This document shows, in pieces, positions 25,140 to 33,520 of a DNA stretch of 40,991 nt. Origin of the DNA: Pseudomonadota bacterium (lineage in GTDB: Bacteria; Chloroflexota; UBA5177); assembly GCA_021324655.1 (NCBI GenBank), contig JAJPIP010000079.1, positions 1-40,991 of the forward strand, given 5' to 3'. The stretch's first letter is position 1, and each line of letters opens with the position of its first letter. A program made the translations under genes and the position numbers. Under the pieces are notes generated by a model. It did not search any database. It had not been told where the DNA came from and saw only the letters and a program-made list of their open reading frames with translations.

Positions 25140-25769
25140 TTAGGTCGTACCGAAATAGCGATCCCCGAAGTCGCCCAGGCCGGGAACGATGAACTTGCGC
25201 TCGTTCAGACTGTCATCAATGGCGGCGGTGAAGATGCGGACATCTGGATGTTTGGCGCGCAAGGCAGCGATCCCCTCCGGAGCAGCCACGATGCAGGCCA
25301 GACGAATCCGCGAGGCGCGGCTCTCCTTAAGAAGATCGGCGGTGGCGATCGCCGACCCGCCTGTCGCCAGCATGGGATCGAGAATGATGGTTTCGGCGTT
25401 CTCTAACTGCGCCGGAAGTTTCTGGTAGTAGCTGTGCGCGATGGCGGTCTTCTCGTCCCTCTCCAGCCCCACGAAGCCGACCTTGCTGCCGGGAACGAAA
25501 TCGCTCATGGCGTCGAGCATGGCGAGGCCGGCGCGCAGGACCGGCACGAAGATCACACTTCGGTCAATGACATGTCCTTCTGTCTCTTCGAGCGGGGTCT
25601 CCACGCGCACCTGACGCGTCGGCAGATCACGCAGCACATGAAACGCCAGGATGAGGGTCAGGAGTCGGGCATGACGCCGAAACTCATCGGTGCCGGTGCC
25701 GACGCTGCGGAGCGCGACAAGGGCGTTCTCGACTAAGGGGTGCTCCACGACGGAGACTGCGTCCGCCAT
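25140..25769 (-). CDS. upp: Uracil phosphoribosyltransferase
   Basis: 209 aa, the normal UPRTase length. Salvages uracil with PRPP to UMP in the cytoplasm. The PRPP-binding loop is ILDPMLATGGSAIATADLL (about 127-145), and the uracil-binding C-terminus is VPGLGDFGDRYFG. EFRRHARLL near the N-terminus and VPVLRAGLAMLD are also family-typical. ATG 25769 follows AGGAGGTGA. The open frame reaching 25937 runs through the 15-bp tandem repeats upstream and is not believed to be translated. The upstream neighbour is the YihY gene, 259 bp away. Confidence 0.96.
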   Translation of the reverse strand: MADAVSVVEHPLVENALVALRSVGTGTDEFRRHARLLTLILAFHVLRDLPTRQVRVETPLEETEGHVIDRSVIFVPVLRAGLAMLDAMSDFVPGSKVGFVGLERDEKTAIAHSYYQKLPAQLENAETIILDPMLATGGSAIATADLLKESRASRIRLACIVAAPEGIAALRAKHPDVRIFTAAIDDSLNERKFIVPGLGDFGDRYFGTT

Positions 25770-25871
25770 GTCACCTCCTGAGTTCGCAGTACGAGGATTC
25801 TGTCCATGCCGAGTTCCGTCTTGTGGCGTCGGCCGCGCGGCTATTGGGCCATAGGGCTGGCCGGCACTCGG

Positions 25872-25916
25872 GCCGGCCACTACGGGGTCGGCCAATACGG
25901 AGTCGGCCACTACGGG
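25872..25916. repeat. Three tandem 15-bp units upstream of upp
   Basis: Units at 25872-25886, 25887-25901 and 25902-25916 read GCCGGCCACTACGGG, GTCGGCCAATACGGA and GTCGGCCACTACGGG. A degenerate further copy follows (to about 25931). They lie about 105-150 bp upstream of the upp start in the region shared with the end of the yihY gene. Could be binding sites for a regulator, or simple slippage-derived repeats. Confidence 0.8.
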
Positions 25917-26028
25917 CGGGCCACGATGGCCGGCCACGTCGAACCGACGCGCGCGAGGTGTTCAGCTACGTCACGCGCAGCCCCAGTATGCCGGAAACGA
26001 CGTGGCCGGCTCTCGGTCTAATTCGGCG

Positions 26029-27270
26029 CTACTTGGCCGGCTGGCTTCTCAACACCTCGTGTTGCGGCACGCTGTCCTGGGTTGGGGGGCCGACGGATTC
26101 ATGGTGGTGCTTCGCCTCTTCAATCGCATCGACCGCCACCACTTCGGCGCCAATCATCAGGATGAGAGAGAAGAAGTAGATCCACGCCGTCAATATCAGA
26201 ACCGTGGCCATGACCTGACCGTACTTGTTGAAGTGCTGGAGGCCGGCGTAGATCCCCCATGCCTCGCTCAGGATCGTGAACAGGATCGCCGAGAGCAGCG
26301 CGCCCTTCCACACGTTGGGGAGCCGGAGCCTGGACTTGATGTTGGGGAACACCAAGTAAATCGACGCAAACAGCAGGAACGAGGCGACGATGTTGACCAG
26401 CACGCCGACCCCCCATGTCACGCCGGGAACCGGCAGATGGCCCAGGATGGTGCTGAGGATCGCGCCCACCGCGGCCGCCGCGATGATGACCAGCATAAGG
26501 GCCGTGAACACGAACAGCATGCCGATGTCTATCGCCTTCTCCTTGATAAAGTTGCGGCCACTCACCTCGAAGATGGCTTGAAAGGCCGTCGAGAACGATC
26601 CCCCGACATTCGAGCCGCCCCAGAACAAGCCGACGAGACCGATGATGCCCAGCAAGCCGCGATGGGAAACCGAGGCATGGACGATCTGCGTGACCAACCC
26701 CTTGCTGAACGCCCCTTGCGTCGCGGCCGACAGGTGGTTGATCACCAGCTGCTGATCCGCCGGCGTCCGGAGGAATAAGCTGCTGATAAAGACGAGCCCC
26801 GCGATGATCGGCGCGACGGACGTGAGGATGCTCCACGAGACGAAGGCGGCGAGCATGCCGATGTTGTCTTTCCCCAGCTTCTCGACGAAGCCCTGCAAGC
26901 GCGGATGACGCTGCATATAGGCGTGGTAGAAACCGAGCGGCCCGCCCTTTTTCTTCTCGGGTTTCTGGGCTGCGCTTTCGCGGCGGCGGTTGGTCTGATC
27001 GGCCGGTACCGTCGATAGTTGACCCAACACACGCTCGTCCGGACCTCCCCGGGGCGGGCGCCGTTCGACGACCAGGTCGCCCGGCTGAGCGGAGCTCGGC
27101 GTCCCTGTCTCGCTGCGTCGGACTTGAACCAACAAATTGATGGTCGCGAAGGCCGCGGCGAGAATGGCAGCACCCAGACGCTGGCCTTTCATGAGTAGCG
27201 TGAGGCCGGCGACGGCGGCGACAACGCCCCGGACCGTCGAGCGCTCGTCGGATATGGACTCGTTGTGCAT
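26029..27270 (-). CDS. YihY/virulence-factor BrkB family membrane protein
   Basis: 413 aa. The N-terminus carries two hydrophobic segments (GVVAAVAGLTLLM and GAAILAAAFATINLLVQV, about 15-50), then a charged linker of about 80 residues. The YihY/BrkB domain follows, with about six helices. It opens at GMLAAFVSWSILTSVAPIIAG and ends with VLILTAWIYFFSLILMIGAE. The family is formerly annotated as ribonuclease BN but is a membrane protein of unknown transport role. ATG 27270 has AAGGAGG at about 6-10 bp. The frame to 27399 has no RBS and runs over the divergent gene's start. The extra N-terminal pair of helices lengthens it beyond a typical YihY. Confidence 0.9.
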   Translation of the reverse strand: MHNESISDERSTVRGVVAAVAGLTLLMKGQRLGAAILAAAFATINLLVQVRRSETGTPSSAQPGDLVVERRPPRGGPDERVLGQLSTVPADQTNRRRESAAQKPEKKKGGPLGFYHAYMQRHPRLQGFVEKLGKDNIGMLAAFVSWSILTSVAPIIAGLVFISSLFLRTPADQQLVINHLSAATQGAFSKGLVTQIVHASVSHRGLLGIIGLVGLFWGGSNVGGSFSTAFQAIFEVSGRNFIKEKAIDIGMLFVFTALMLVIIAAAAVGAILSTILGHLPVPGVTWGVGVLVNIVASFLLFASIYLVFPNIKSRLRLPNVWKGALLSAILFTILSEAWGIYAGLQHFNKYGQVMATVLILTAWIYFFSLILMIGAEVVAVDAIEEAKHHHESVGPPTQDSVPQHEVLRSQPAK

Positions 27271-27356
27271 ATCCCCCTCCTTTTCCCCCTCGCTGACTAC
27301 AGTTTTCGTGCCACGCAACGCATCGTTCATCATGGAAGGGTGCGGGAGGTGAGGCG

Positions 27357-28118
27357 ATGAGCGCGAACGTCTTTGTTCTGGTGGCGTCGGCATTGGCATC
27401 CGCCGTCGAATTCGTGGAGGCTTTCACGGTCGTGCTGGCGGTCGGCGTGACCCGCGGCTGGCGCAGCTCCCTGGTCGGGGCGATCGCCGCGCTCGTCATC
27501 CTCGCCATCATCATCGTCATATTCGGTGTCGCCATCCTGCGTCTCTTCCCGCTGGGTGCTCTGCGAACTGCGGTCGGTGTGTTTCTTCTCCTCTTCGGAT
27601 TGCAGTGGCTCAAGAAGGCCGTGCTGCGCTATTCCGGCCTCAAGGCGCAACGGAATGAGGCGAACGAGTTCGAGCACGAAGTGGAGGTTCTGCGGGGAGT
27701 GAGTGGGTCCCGGTCCGGCATAGATTGGCCCGGAGCAACCGCCTCCTTTAATGGAGTGTTTCTGGAGATGCTGGAAGTCACGCTGATCGTGCTGGCGCTC
27801 GGCTCGGGTGCACGTGCCATGGGGTCGGCGGTCATAGGCGCGGTGGTCGCAGCCGCCTTCGTCGCCGTGGTCGGCTATCTGTTGCGCCGTCCCCTGGAAC
27901 GCGTTCCGGAGAACACCCTCAAGTTCGTGGTGGGCATCATGCTCACCACCTTCGGCACGTTCTGGGCAGGTGAGGGAGTCGGCATCAGCTGGTGGCGAGG
28001 CGACCTCGTGATTCTGCCGCTGCTGGCGGTCTATCTCGTGGCTTCCTGGATCCTTGTCCTGGCACTCTCGCGGGGCCGTGCCGAGGTTCCATCCTCGTTG
28101 CGACAAGCAGGATCGTAG
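27357..28118 (+). CDS. COG4280-type predicted membrane transporter
   Basis: 253 aa, about seven helices. Two acidic intramembrane motifs occur in homologous positions of the two halves: AVEFVEAFTVVLAVG (about residues 15-29) and FLEMLEVTLIVLALG (about 138-152), both E-x(2)-E within a hydrophobic helix. This duplicated acidic-helix design resembles cation transporters such as TMEM165/GDT1 or FTR1-like permeases, but it is only an analogy. I recall the family as COG4280. GGAGG sits 8 bp before the ATG. Followed after 2 bp by a 64-aa membrane protein and then by an 88-aa protein, suggesting a three-gene unit. Confidence 0.8.
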   Translation: MSANVFVLVASALASAVEFVEAFTVVLAVGVTRGWRSSLVGAIAALVILAIIIVIFGVAILRLFPLGALRTAVGVFLLLFGLQWLKKAVLRYSGLKAQRNEANEFEHEVEVLRGVSGSRSGIDWPGATASFNGVFLEMLEVTLIVLALGSGARAMGSAVIGAVVAAAFVAVVGYLLRRPLERVPENTLKFVVGIMLTTFGTFWAGEGVGISWWRGDLVILPLLAVYLVASWILVLALSRGRAEVPSSLRQAGS

Positions 28119-28120
28119 CC

Positions 28121-28315
28121 ATGAATGTCGTAAGAGATGCCGTCCTCTGGGTCTGGGATTTCGTCGTCGGCGACCTCGTGCTGGCCATCGGGGTCGCGAT
28201 CACCATCGTCGTCGGCATCCTCATTCACCACGCGGCTTGGGCTCAAATCGTCTTCGTCTTGCTGGTACTGGCAACGCTGACTGCTGCCGTCTATCGCGTC
28301 GCGCTTTCTCAGTAG
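28121..28315 (+). CDS. Small two-helix membrane protein
   Basis: 64 aa, ATG at 28121, two bases after the COG4280-type stop. Two hydrophobic segments: FVVGDLVLAIGVAITIVVGILI (about 15-36) and QIVFVLLVLATLTAAVYRVAL (about 43-63). No recognised family. Its stop (TAG) overlaps the GTG of the next small gene by one base (TAGTG). The tight packing supports it being a real translated gene and possibly a subunit of the neighbouring transporter-like protein. Confidence 0.65.
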   Translation: MNVVRDAVLWVWDFVVGDLVLAIGVAITIVVGILIHHAAWAQIVFVLLVLATLTAAVYRVALSQ

Positions 28316-28581
28316 TGCCGTCAGCCGATCTCGAGACGGTCCGAGAAATCCTGGCCTGGTCGGCGCCGGTTGACGACCGCCTGCGGGCCGCGGCGCCCGT
28401 TATCCAGGGGCTGGACGCCGCCGCACGGGAGACGTATCCGCGCGTTCCCTGGGCTCTTCTCCTTGTCGCGGCGGAGATCGTGGCCCGTGGGGACGCGTCA
28501 CCGCACGAGATTCGGGCCGCCGAACCGCTTCTACAAGAAATAGCCGGCTTGCTCGACCCGAGAGAGACCGACGCCACGTAG
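28315..28581 (+). CDS. Small hypothetical soluble protein
   Basis: 88 aa from GTG 28315, overlapping the previous stop by one base. Composition is acidic and helical (DLETVREILAWSAPVDDRLRAA..., ending LLDPRETDAT), without membrane span or cysteines. It looks coding by amino-acid composition but has no independent RBS, so it depends on coupling. The longer frame beginning at 28054 runs in the wrong frame through the two upstream genes. No function can be proposed. Confidence 0.5.
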   Translation: MPSADLETVREILAWSAPVDDRLRAAAPVIQGLDAAARETYPRVPWALLLVAAEIVARGDASPHEIRAAEPLLQEIAGLLDPRETDAT

Positions 28582-28602
28582 CGTCGGCTAGGCTGAGAGG
28601 CC

Positions 28603-29787
28603 ATGCGCGTCGTCCTCACTCCCGCCCGGCGCTACCTTATTTCGCTGTGGCTCGCCGGGATCAGTCTGCGGATCACCATTTTGGCAATCCCCCCGGCGCT
28701 GCCGGTGATTCATCACAGTTTGCGGCTCAGCGAGGCGGCGGTGGGAGCCCTGACCGCACTGCCGATCTTTCTACTGGCCGTGGCCGCGGTCCCTGGGTCG
28801 TTGCTGGTTTCCCGCCTCGGGCCGCGCCGAGCCCTTATGGCGGGACTGCTCACCGTGGCGGCTGCGGGCGCCCTGCGCGGAGTCGGTGCCTCCGCGCCTA
28901 TCCTGTTTGCGATGACCGTGGTGATGGGCGTCGGTATCTCGGTGTCGCAACCGGCCTTACCATCGCTAGTGCGGCAGTGGCTTCCCAGCCGGGTGGGACT
29001 GGCGACCGCCGTCTACTCAAACGGCCTCCTGATCGGAGAGCTGATTTCAGCCGCACTGACGGGAGCCGTGCTGGTATGGACCGGATCGTGGCCCTCGTCG
29101 GTCGCCGTCTGGTCGCTTTTTCCCCTGGTGGCCCTGGTCCTGGTCTTTGCCGGGTCCCGTCACGTGCCGTTGCCCCAAGGGCAGCCCCGGGTTCGCTGGT
29201 GGCCGGATTGGACCAATCCGCTGACCTGGCGGCTTGGCTTGATTCTCGGCAGCGCCTCGATCTCGTATTGGGGGATCAACGCTTTCGTCCCCGACTACTT
29301 GAAGGTCACTCATCATGCCGCGCTAATTACGCCGGCCCTCACCGTTATCAACTTCGGTCAGATTCCGCCCTCGCTCTTGATCGGCGCCTTTCCCCACCTG
29401 TTCATTGCGCGCCGCTGGCCAATCGCCGTGGCGGGCGGTCTCACCGTTCTCGGGGCACTCGGCATGCCGCTCGGCGGAGTCAGCGTCGTCCTGCTGGGAG
29501 GGATGCTTGGGTTTGCCTCGGCTGCCATCTTTGTCCTGGCACTGGCGCTTCCTCCCCTGATCGCCGCTCCTCACGATGTGCACCGTGTCAGTGCCGCCAT
29601 GTTTACCGTCTCGTACACGTGTCCCTTTATCGGATCGCTGCTCGGTGGAGCATTCTGGGACGCGACGGGGCGGCCGATCGCAGCGTTCTTTCCGGTCGCA
29701 CTGGCCGGAGCTCTGATGGTCTCGCTCGTCGCCGGTTTGCGCTTCTCGCGGGCAGAAGACGTCAGTGAACAGGCCCACGCGGTATGA
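28603..29787 (+). CDS. MFS transporter, CynX/NimT-like
   Basis: 394 aa, twelve predicted helices. The style (YLISLWLAGISLRITILAIPPALP, then SRLGPRRALMAGLL between TM2 and TM3 as motif A) matches the cyanate/2-nitroimidazole transporter branch of the major facilitator superfamily. A basic central loop between the two bundles includes SRHVPLPQGQPRVRWWP. It exports or imports a small organic solute with protons; substrate not predictable. GAGAGG precedes the ATG. It lies 21 bp after the small-gene trio, so cotranscription is possible. Confidence 0.88.
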   Translation: MRVVLTPARRYLISLWLAGISLRITILAIPPALPVIHHSLRLSEAAVGALTALPIFLLAVAAVPGSLLVSRLGPRRALMAGLLTVAAAGALRGVGASAPILFAMTVVMGVGISVSQPALPSLVRQWLPSRVGLATAVYSNGLLIGELISAALTGAVLVWTGSWPSSVAVWSLFPLVALVLVFAGSRHVPLPQGQPRVRWWPDWTNPLTWRLGLILGSASISYWGINAFVPDYLKVTHHAALITPALTVINFGQIPPSLLIGAFPHLFIARRWPIAVAGGLTVLGALGMPLGGVSVVLLGGMLGFASAAIFVLALALPPLIAAPHDVHRVSAAMFTVSYTCPFIGSLLGGAFWDATGRPIAAFFPVALAGALMVSLVAGLRFSRAEDVSEQAHAV

Positions 29788-29945
29788 CCCATCGGTGGGG
29801 GCCAAAAGTCCTGAGACGCTGGACTTGCGCGCCGAGGATGGTGGATAGTAGCCATGTTCGCGCGGCCCGCCTGGTCGGGTCCGCCACTGGGGGGTGGCCG
29901 AGGTGATTGAGGCTGTCATGCTGCCGTTTGTTGGAGAGCCGACGA

Positions 29946-30815
29946 ATGGCGAGTGACCGCGCCTTCGAACTCCTGCGAGATGACGCGACCGATCCGGTGC
30001 GCTGGGCGTTCTTCGCCGGAGTGCATCTGCTTGGCGCGCAGCGAGCCAGTCTTCTCCTGAGTGATGGCGCGGAGCTGACGGTAGCCGCAGCCATCGGCCT
30101 CGACCCTGACGTCTCACCGACTGTCCGGATCCCCATTGGTCAGGGAATCGCCGGGATCGCCGCCGAGCGAAATGTCACTCTCTTCGGCGCCGCCGAAGAT
30201 GCCCGCTTCATCTGCGTGCCGATTGAAGGGCCGCATGGCGTGCTTGGCGTCGTCAATTTGACGCAGCGAAACGGCGCCGACTTCGACGACCTCGACGTGA
30301 CGCGGGCCCGCGAGTTGGCTCGCCACCTTGCCTATCTACTGAGTCAACAGGAGACGGGAGCCCGCGATGCGGCGACGGGCCTGCCTGGCCAGCTTGGGTT
30401 CCATGAGGCGCTGGACCGTGAATTGGCGCGCAGTAACCGCACCGGCAGCCCTTTCGTGCTCCTGGTGCTGGACATGCCTGGCCTTGCCGCGCTACGAGCC
30501 GAGGGGCGCGAAGATGTCCATGAGGCAACGATGCACCGGCTGGCCGATCTGCTGCGTCGCGTCACGCGCCCCTATGACGTCGTCAGCCGGTACGACGAGG
30601 AACGTTTCGCCTTGCTTTTCCCGCACGTTGACGGAGACAGCCGGCTGGTGGCGCGGCGCGTGACGGAGCGGACCGAGGAATTTCTTAAAACCGTTGAAGT
30701 TGGGACCCCGATGCGAGTAGGATTAGTCCATTGTCCGACGGACGGCGTCAACACCCACCAACTTCTGGAGCGCATCCACGAGCAGCTGCGCGGCGGTGGT
30801 GGCGAGGCCCCCTGA
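29946..30815 (+). CDS. GAF + degenerate GGDEF protein (probable c-di-GMP receptor, not a cyclase)
   Basis: 289 aa, soluble. GAF-like domain at about 15-132 (RIPIGQGIAGIAAERN, FICVPIEGPHGVLGVVNL). A GGDEF-fold domain occupies about 140-285. The signature is lost: the position of GGDEF reads DEERF (217-221), and the metal/substrate segment reads LDMPGLAAL instead of the D-x-D-x-F-K type. The I-site RxxD is kept as RPYD (208-211), exactly five residues before the signature. It is unlikely to make c-di-GMP but may bind it. ATG 29946 has TTGGAGAG upstream and aligns with the start of the paralog at 32608. First of a three-gene plus-strand island. Confidence 0.85.
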   Translation: MASDRAFELLRDDATDPVRWAFFAGVHLLGAQRASLLLSDGAELTVAAAIGLDPDVSPTVRIPIGQGIAGIAAERNVTLFGAAEDARFICVPIEGPHGVLGVVNLTQRNGADFDDLDVTRARELARHLAYLLSQQETGARDAATGLPGQLGFHEALDRELARSNRTGSPFVLLVLDMPGLAALRAEGREDVHEATMHRLADLLRRVTRPYDVVSRYDEERFALLFPHVDGDSRLVARRVTERTEEFLKTVEVGTPMRVGLVHCPTDGVNTHQLLERIHEQLRGGGGEAP

Positions 30816-30848
30816 GGCGGACTATCCCCCCGAGAGGATCCCCACCCG

Positions 30849-32426
30849 ATGCCGGACCCGAGCCACTATGACGTCCTAGGCCTGGACCTTTCAGCCTCCC
30901 CATCGGCCATTCGGGCGTCGCTTCGTCGCCTGGTGCGCCACGCCGACGAGCTGGCCTACCATGATGCGGCCGCATCGGCCGCCCTCTGGGAGCGAATCCG
31001 GCAGATACAACGCGATCTGTTGTCGGGCCACGCGCGCCGGTCCGCGTACGATCTCGCACTACTTCATGCCGCGGGAATGGCCACGAGCGCCACGGCCGAG
31101 CCGGTCGAGCTGCCGCGACCGCCCCTTCGGGTTGACGCCGCGCGTCCAGTCACTCAGCACCAGCGCGTTCCAATCTTGCCGGCGGCGCTGGTTGCCGGGA
31201 TTATTCTGCTGGTCGCCGCATTCTCGGTCCTGTCTCTGGCGCGCCACGGCGTGCAGACAGCTCGCCCTCCGGTCGCCGGCCTGTATACGGGTGGTCCTGT
31301 TCACTCGGGGCAGACCGTTCATCTACACTGGTCCCACGTGCCGCACGCCACGCTGTACCGCGTTCAGATTCTGACGGGACAGAGCGCGTCGGCGTCGCAG
31401 TGGCGGTCCGCTCGCGTCGTCACGACGCACCATACGGGCATCGACCTCGCCGTCGTCGGCCGCCAGACCTATCGTTATCGCGTGCAGGCGCTCGTGAACG
31501 GTCACTGGACGCGCTTTGGACATGCCCGGAGCTTCACGGTCCTTCCCCCGGTCGTCTCACGTCCGGTCGCTCTGCAGGTGCGTCGCACCACGCACCACTC
31601 CGCACTCCTCTGCTGGCACACCGTCCCTCATGCGATCGGCTATCGTCTCCATGTCGGAGGCGCCGGCACCCGCGTCGTTCATGGAACGTGTGCCTGGGTC
31701 GTCTTGAAGCCAGGCCGGCACGGATGGAGTGTCGCCGCGCTGGTGCCTGGAACCCAGACGTACATGGGTCCAACGGCCGGCGGTGGGCAGTTTGTCGTGC
31801 GAGCCAGTCCGCCACGCTTGATTGCGGCGGGAGGACCTGGCAGGCAGAGCCGGCACGCCACGGCCTCCACGCATGCGGGGCACTCCACGGGGGCCGGGAA
31901 GACCGTGGCGGCGCGCACGACCGGCACGACAAGCGGTGCGGCGTCACGCGGTGTCGCCGCCGTCGTGAAAACCACCGGCGGTCATCACCGGACGACATCG
32001 CGGCGAACGACGGTCCCGACCCGCGTCCCGACGTCGCCGCCCGCGACTCGCACTCCTAGCCGTCCAAGGCCCACGGCACCCCCGCGCCGCAAAGCCACCG
32101 CGACCCCTCCCAAGCCCCCGGCCGTGCCGACTGTCGGGCGACAACCCGTCGTCGTGCCACGTCCACCAACCACCACGACGTATACCGGCGCTCCCAAGAC
32201 AAAGAAAACGGCCGCCACCGGGCACCCGCCCGTGTACTCGACCACTACTACCCAGACGGGTGTCGTCACAGTGCCGTCCGTGCCGCCGGGAACTTCGCCC
32301 ACTCAAGCCCCACCGGTAACAGAGCCGTCGCCCAGTCCCACCGGTACCGGTCGGAGTCCAGACGACCAGGGCCAGGGCAAGGACAAAGGCAAGCATCGCG
32401 GGGAGCGAGACCACCACAACAAGTAG
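30849..32426 (+). CDS. J-domain-like / TM / FN3-like / Thr-Pro-rich surface protein
   Basis: 525 aa with an unusual order. Residues 1-72 resemble a J-domain (HYDVLGLDLSASPSAIRASL, RSAYDLAL), but the HPD tripeptide is HAD (31-33), so Hsp70 stimulation is doubtful. One membrane helix spans about 109-131 (ILPAALVAGIILLVAAFSVL). Outside come two fibronectin-III-like units of about 90 residues (about 140-235 and 236-325), each with a W-x-x-V-P-H-A-x-x-Y-R core (WSHVPHATLYRVQ; WHTVPHAIGYRLH). A Thr/Pro/Ser/Lys-rich tail of about 200 residues ends GKDKGKHRGERDHHNK, likely an extended, possibly glycosylated stalk. GAGAGGA precedes the ATG. It sits between two paralogous GAF-GGDEF genes. Function unknown. 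Confidence 0.8.
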   Translation: MPDPSHYDVLGLDLSASPSAIRASLRRLVRHADELAYHDAAASAALWERIRQIQRDLLSGHARRSAYDLALLHAAGMATSATAEPVELPRPPLRVDAARPVTQHQRVPILPAALVAGIILLVAAFSVLSLARHGVQTARPPVAGLYTGGPVHSGQTVHLHWSHVPHATLYRVQILTGQSASASQWRSARVVTTHHTGIDLAVVGRQTYRYRVQALVNGHWTRFGHARSFTVLPPVVSRPVALQVRRTTHHSALLCWHTVPHAIGYRLHVGGAGTRVVHGTCAWVVLKPGRHGWSVAALVPGTQTYMGPTAGGGQFVVRASPPRLIAAGGPGRQSRHATASTHAGHSTGAGKTVAARTTGTTSGAASRGVAAVVKTTGGHHRTTSRRTTVPTRVPTSPPATRTPSRPRPTAPPRRKATATPPKPPAVPTVGRQPVVVPRPPTTTTYTGAPKTKKTAATGHPPVYSTTTTQTGVVTVPSVPPGTSPTQAPPVTEPSPSPTGTGRSPDDQGQGKDKGKHRGERDHHNK

Positions 32427-32607
32427 CCCCAGGAGGACCGCGCCGGATGTACCATCTTTTGCATCTTGACGCGGGCCAAGAAGTGGGCAAAGATGGCGGT
32501 ATTCAAGACCGGGCGCGCACAGCGGTGGGTTCGTACACCGCGGGGGGGAAGTGTCGGTGGGGGATGGGCATCATGAGCGTGTTGAGAATGCCGCAGGGAA
32601 AGAGAAC

Positions 32608-33513
32608 ATGGTCGCGGATCTGGTGAGTGAGCCGGACGAGGCGGGATTCGATCCTATTCGGTCCGCCTTCGGCACGACCGTTCAGCTGCTCGACGCCGGC
32701 CGGGCCACGTTGCTGCTGCGGGAGACGGTGGATCCGGTGTATACGGTGGCGGCATCGGTCGGGATCGACCCGCGCCTGGCCGCCACGATCCAGGTACGAT
32801 CGGGCGAGGGAATCGCCGGAGTCGTGGCGGAGCGCGGAGAGCCGCTTCTCGGCTTCGCGAACGGCGAAACGTTCATCAGCGTGCCGATCCGCACCGATGC
32901 CGGCATCGAAGGCGTCTTCAACGCTACCGACCGTCTCGACGGGGCCGAGTACACAGCTCGTGACATGTCGCTCGCGGTCAAGGCGGCGGCACATATTGCG
33001 AGCCTGATTCAATACGGCCGGTACACATCACGCGATCCCGTTTCCGGACTTCACAACCGCCGTGCCTTCGAGGAGATGCTACAGCGGGAAGCCGCTCGGA
33101 GCCGTCGCCTGGGCACCGGCTTCGCCGTGGTGTTCCTCGATCTCGACAACATGAAGCTCATCAACGATCGCTACGGGCACACCCGAGGAGATGAAGTGAT
33201 AAGGGGCGTCGGCGAACGTATTGCGGGACTGCTGCGCCCCTACGACTTCGCCGCTCGTTATGGCGGTGACGAGTTCGTCGTGCTCCTGAGCACAATCGCT
33301 CAGGACGATGGCCCGGCCGTGGCCGCGACGCTCATACAGCGCATCGCGGAAGGAACAGGAGCGCTCTCGCGTGCGCTCGGGGTTCCACTGTCGATCAGCA
33401 CCGGGGCGGCGTGCTGGCCCAGCGATGCCGGGAACGTGCGTCAGGTTCTGGCTCTGGCCGACGAGCGCATGTACGCCGACAAGCGGCGACGCAAAGGCAC
33501 GCCGATCTCTTGA
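32608..33513 (+). CDS. GAF + GGDEF diguanylate cyclase
   Basis: 301 aa cytoplasmic sensor-cyclase predicted to condense two GTP to c-di-GMP. GAF domain at about 15-135 (VRSGEGIAGVVAERGEPLLG). GGDEF domain about 142-295 with LDLDNMKLINDRYGHTRGDE, the intact signature RYGGDEFVVLL (GGDEF 219-223), and the inhibitory I-site RPYD (210-213) five residues upstream. ATG 32608, with AGGGAAAGAG before it, is chosen over GTG 32551 because it aligns with the N-terminus of the paralog at 29946. It ends 7 bp from the convergent mutY-like gene. Its partner at 29946-30815 has lost catalytic residues. Confidence 0.92.
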   Translation: MVADLVSEPDEAGFDPIRSAFGTTVQLLDAGRATLLLRETVDPVYTVAASVGIDPRLAATIQVRSGEGIAGVVAERGEPLLGFANGETFISVPIRTDAGIEGVFNATDRLDGAEYTARDMSLAVKAAAHIASLIQYGRYTSRDPVSGLHNRRAFEEMLQREAARSRRLGTGFAVVFLDLDNMKLINDRYGHTRGDEVIRGVGERIAGLLRPYDFAARYGGDEFVVLLSTIAQDDGPAVAATLIQRIAEGTGALSRALGVPLSISTGAACWPSDAGNVRQVLALADERMYADKRRRKGTPIS

Positions 33514-33520
33514 CGCCGCG

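Noticed and set aside
25119-25140. Weak terminator after the methyltransferase gene
   Set aside because: Only a 4-bp stem (GCCG/CGGC) before TTGTGTTTTT. It may work, but it is too short to call with confidence.
26120-27613. 497-codon minus-strand frame
   Set aside because: Shifted-frame shadow of the YihY gene. The YihY frame has the RBS, hydrophobic helices and family motifs.
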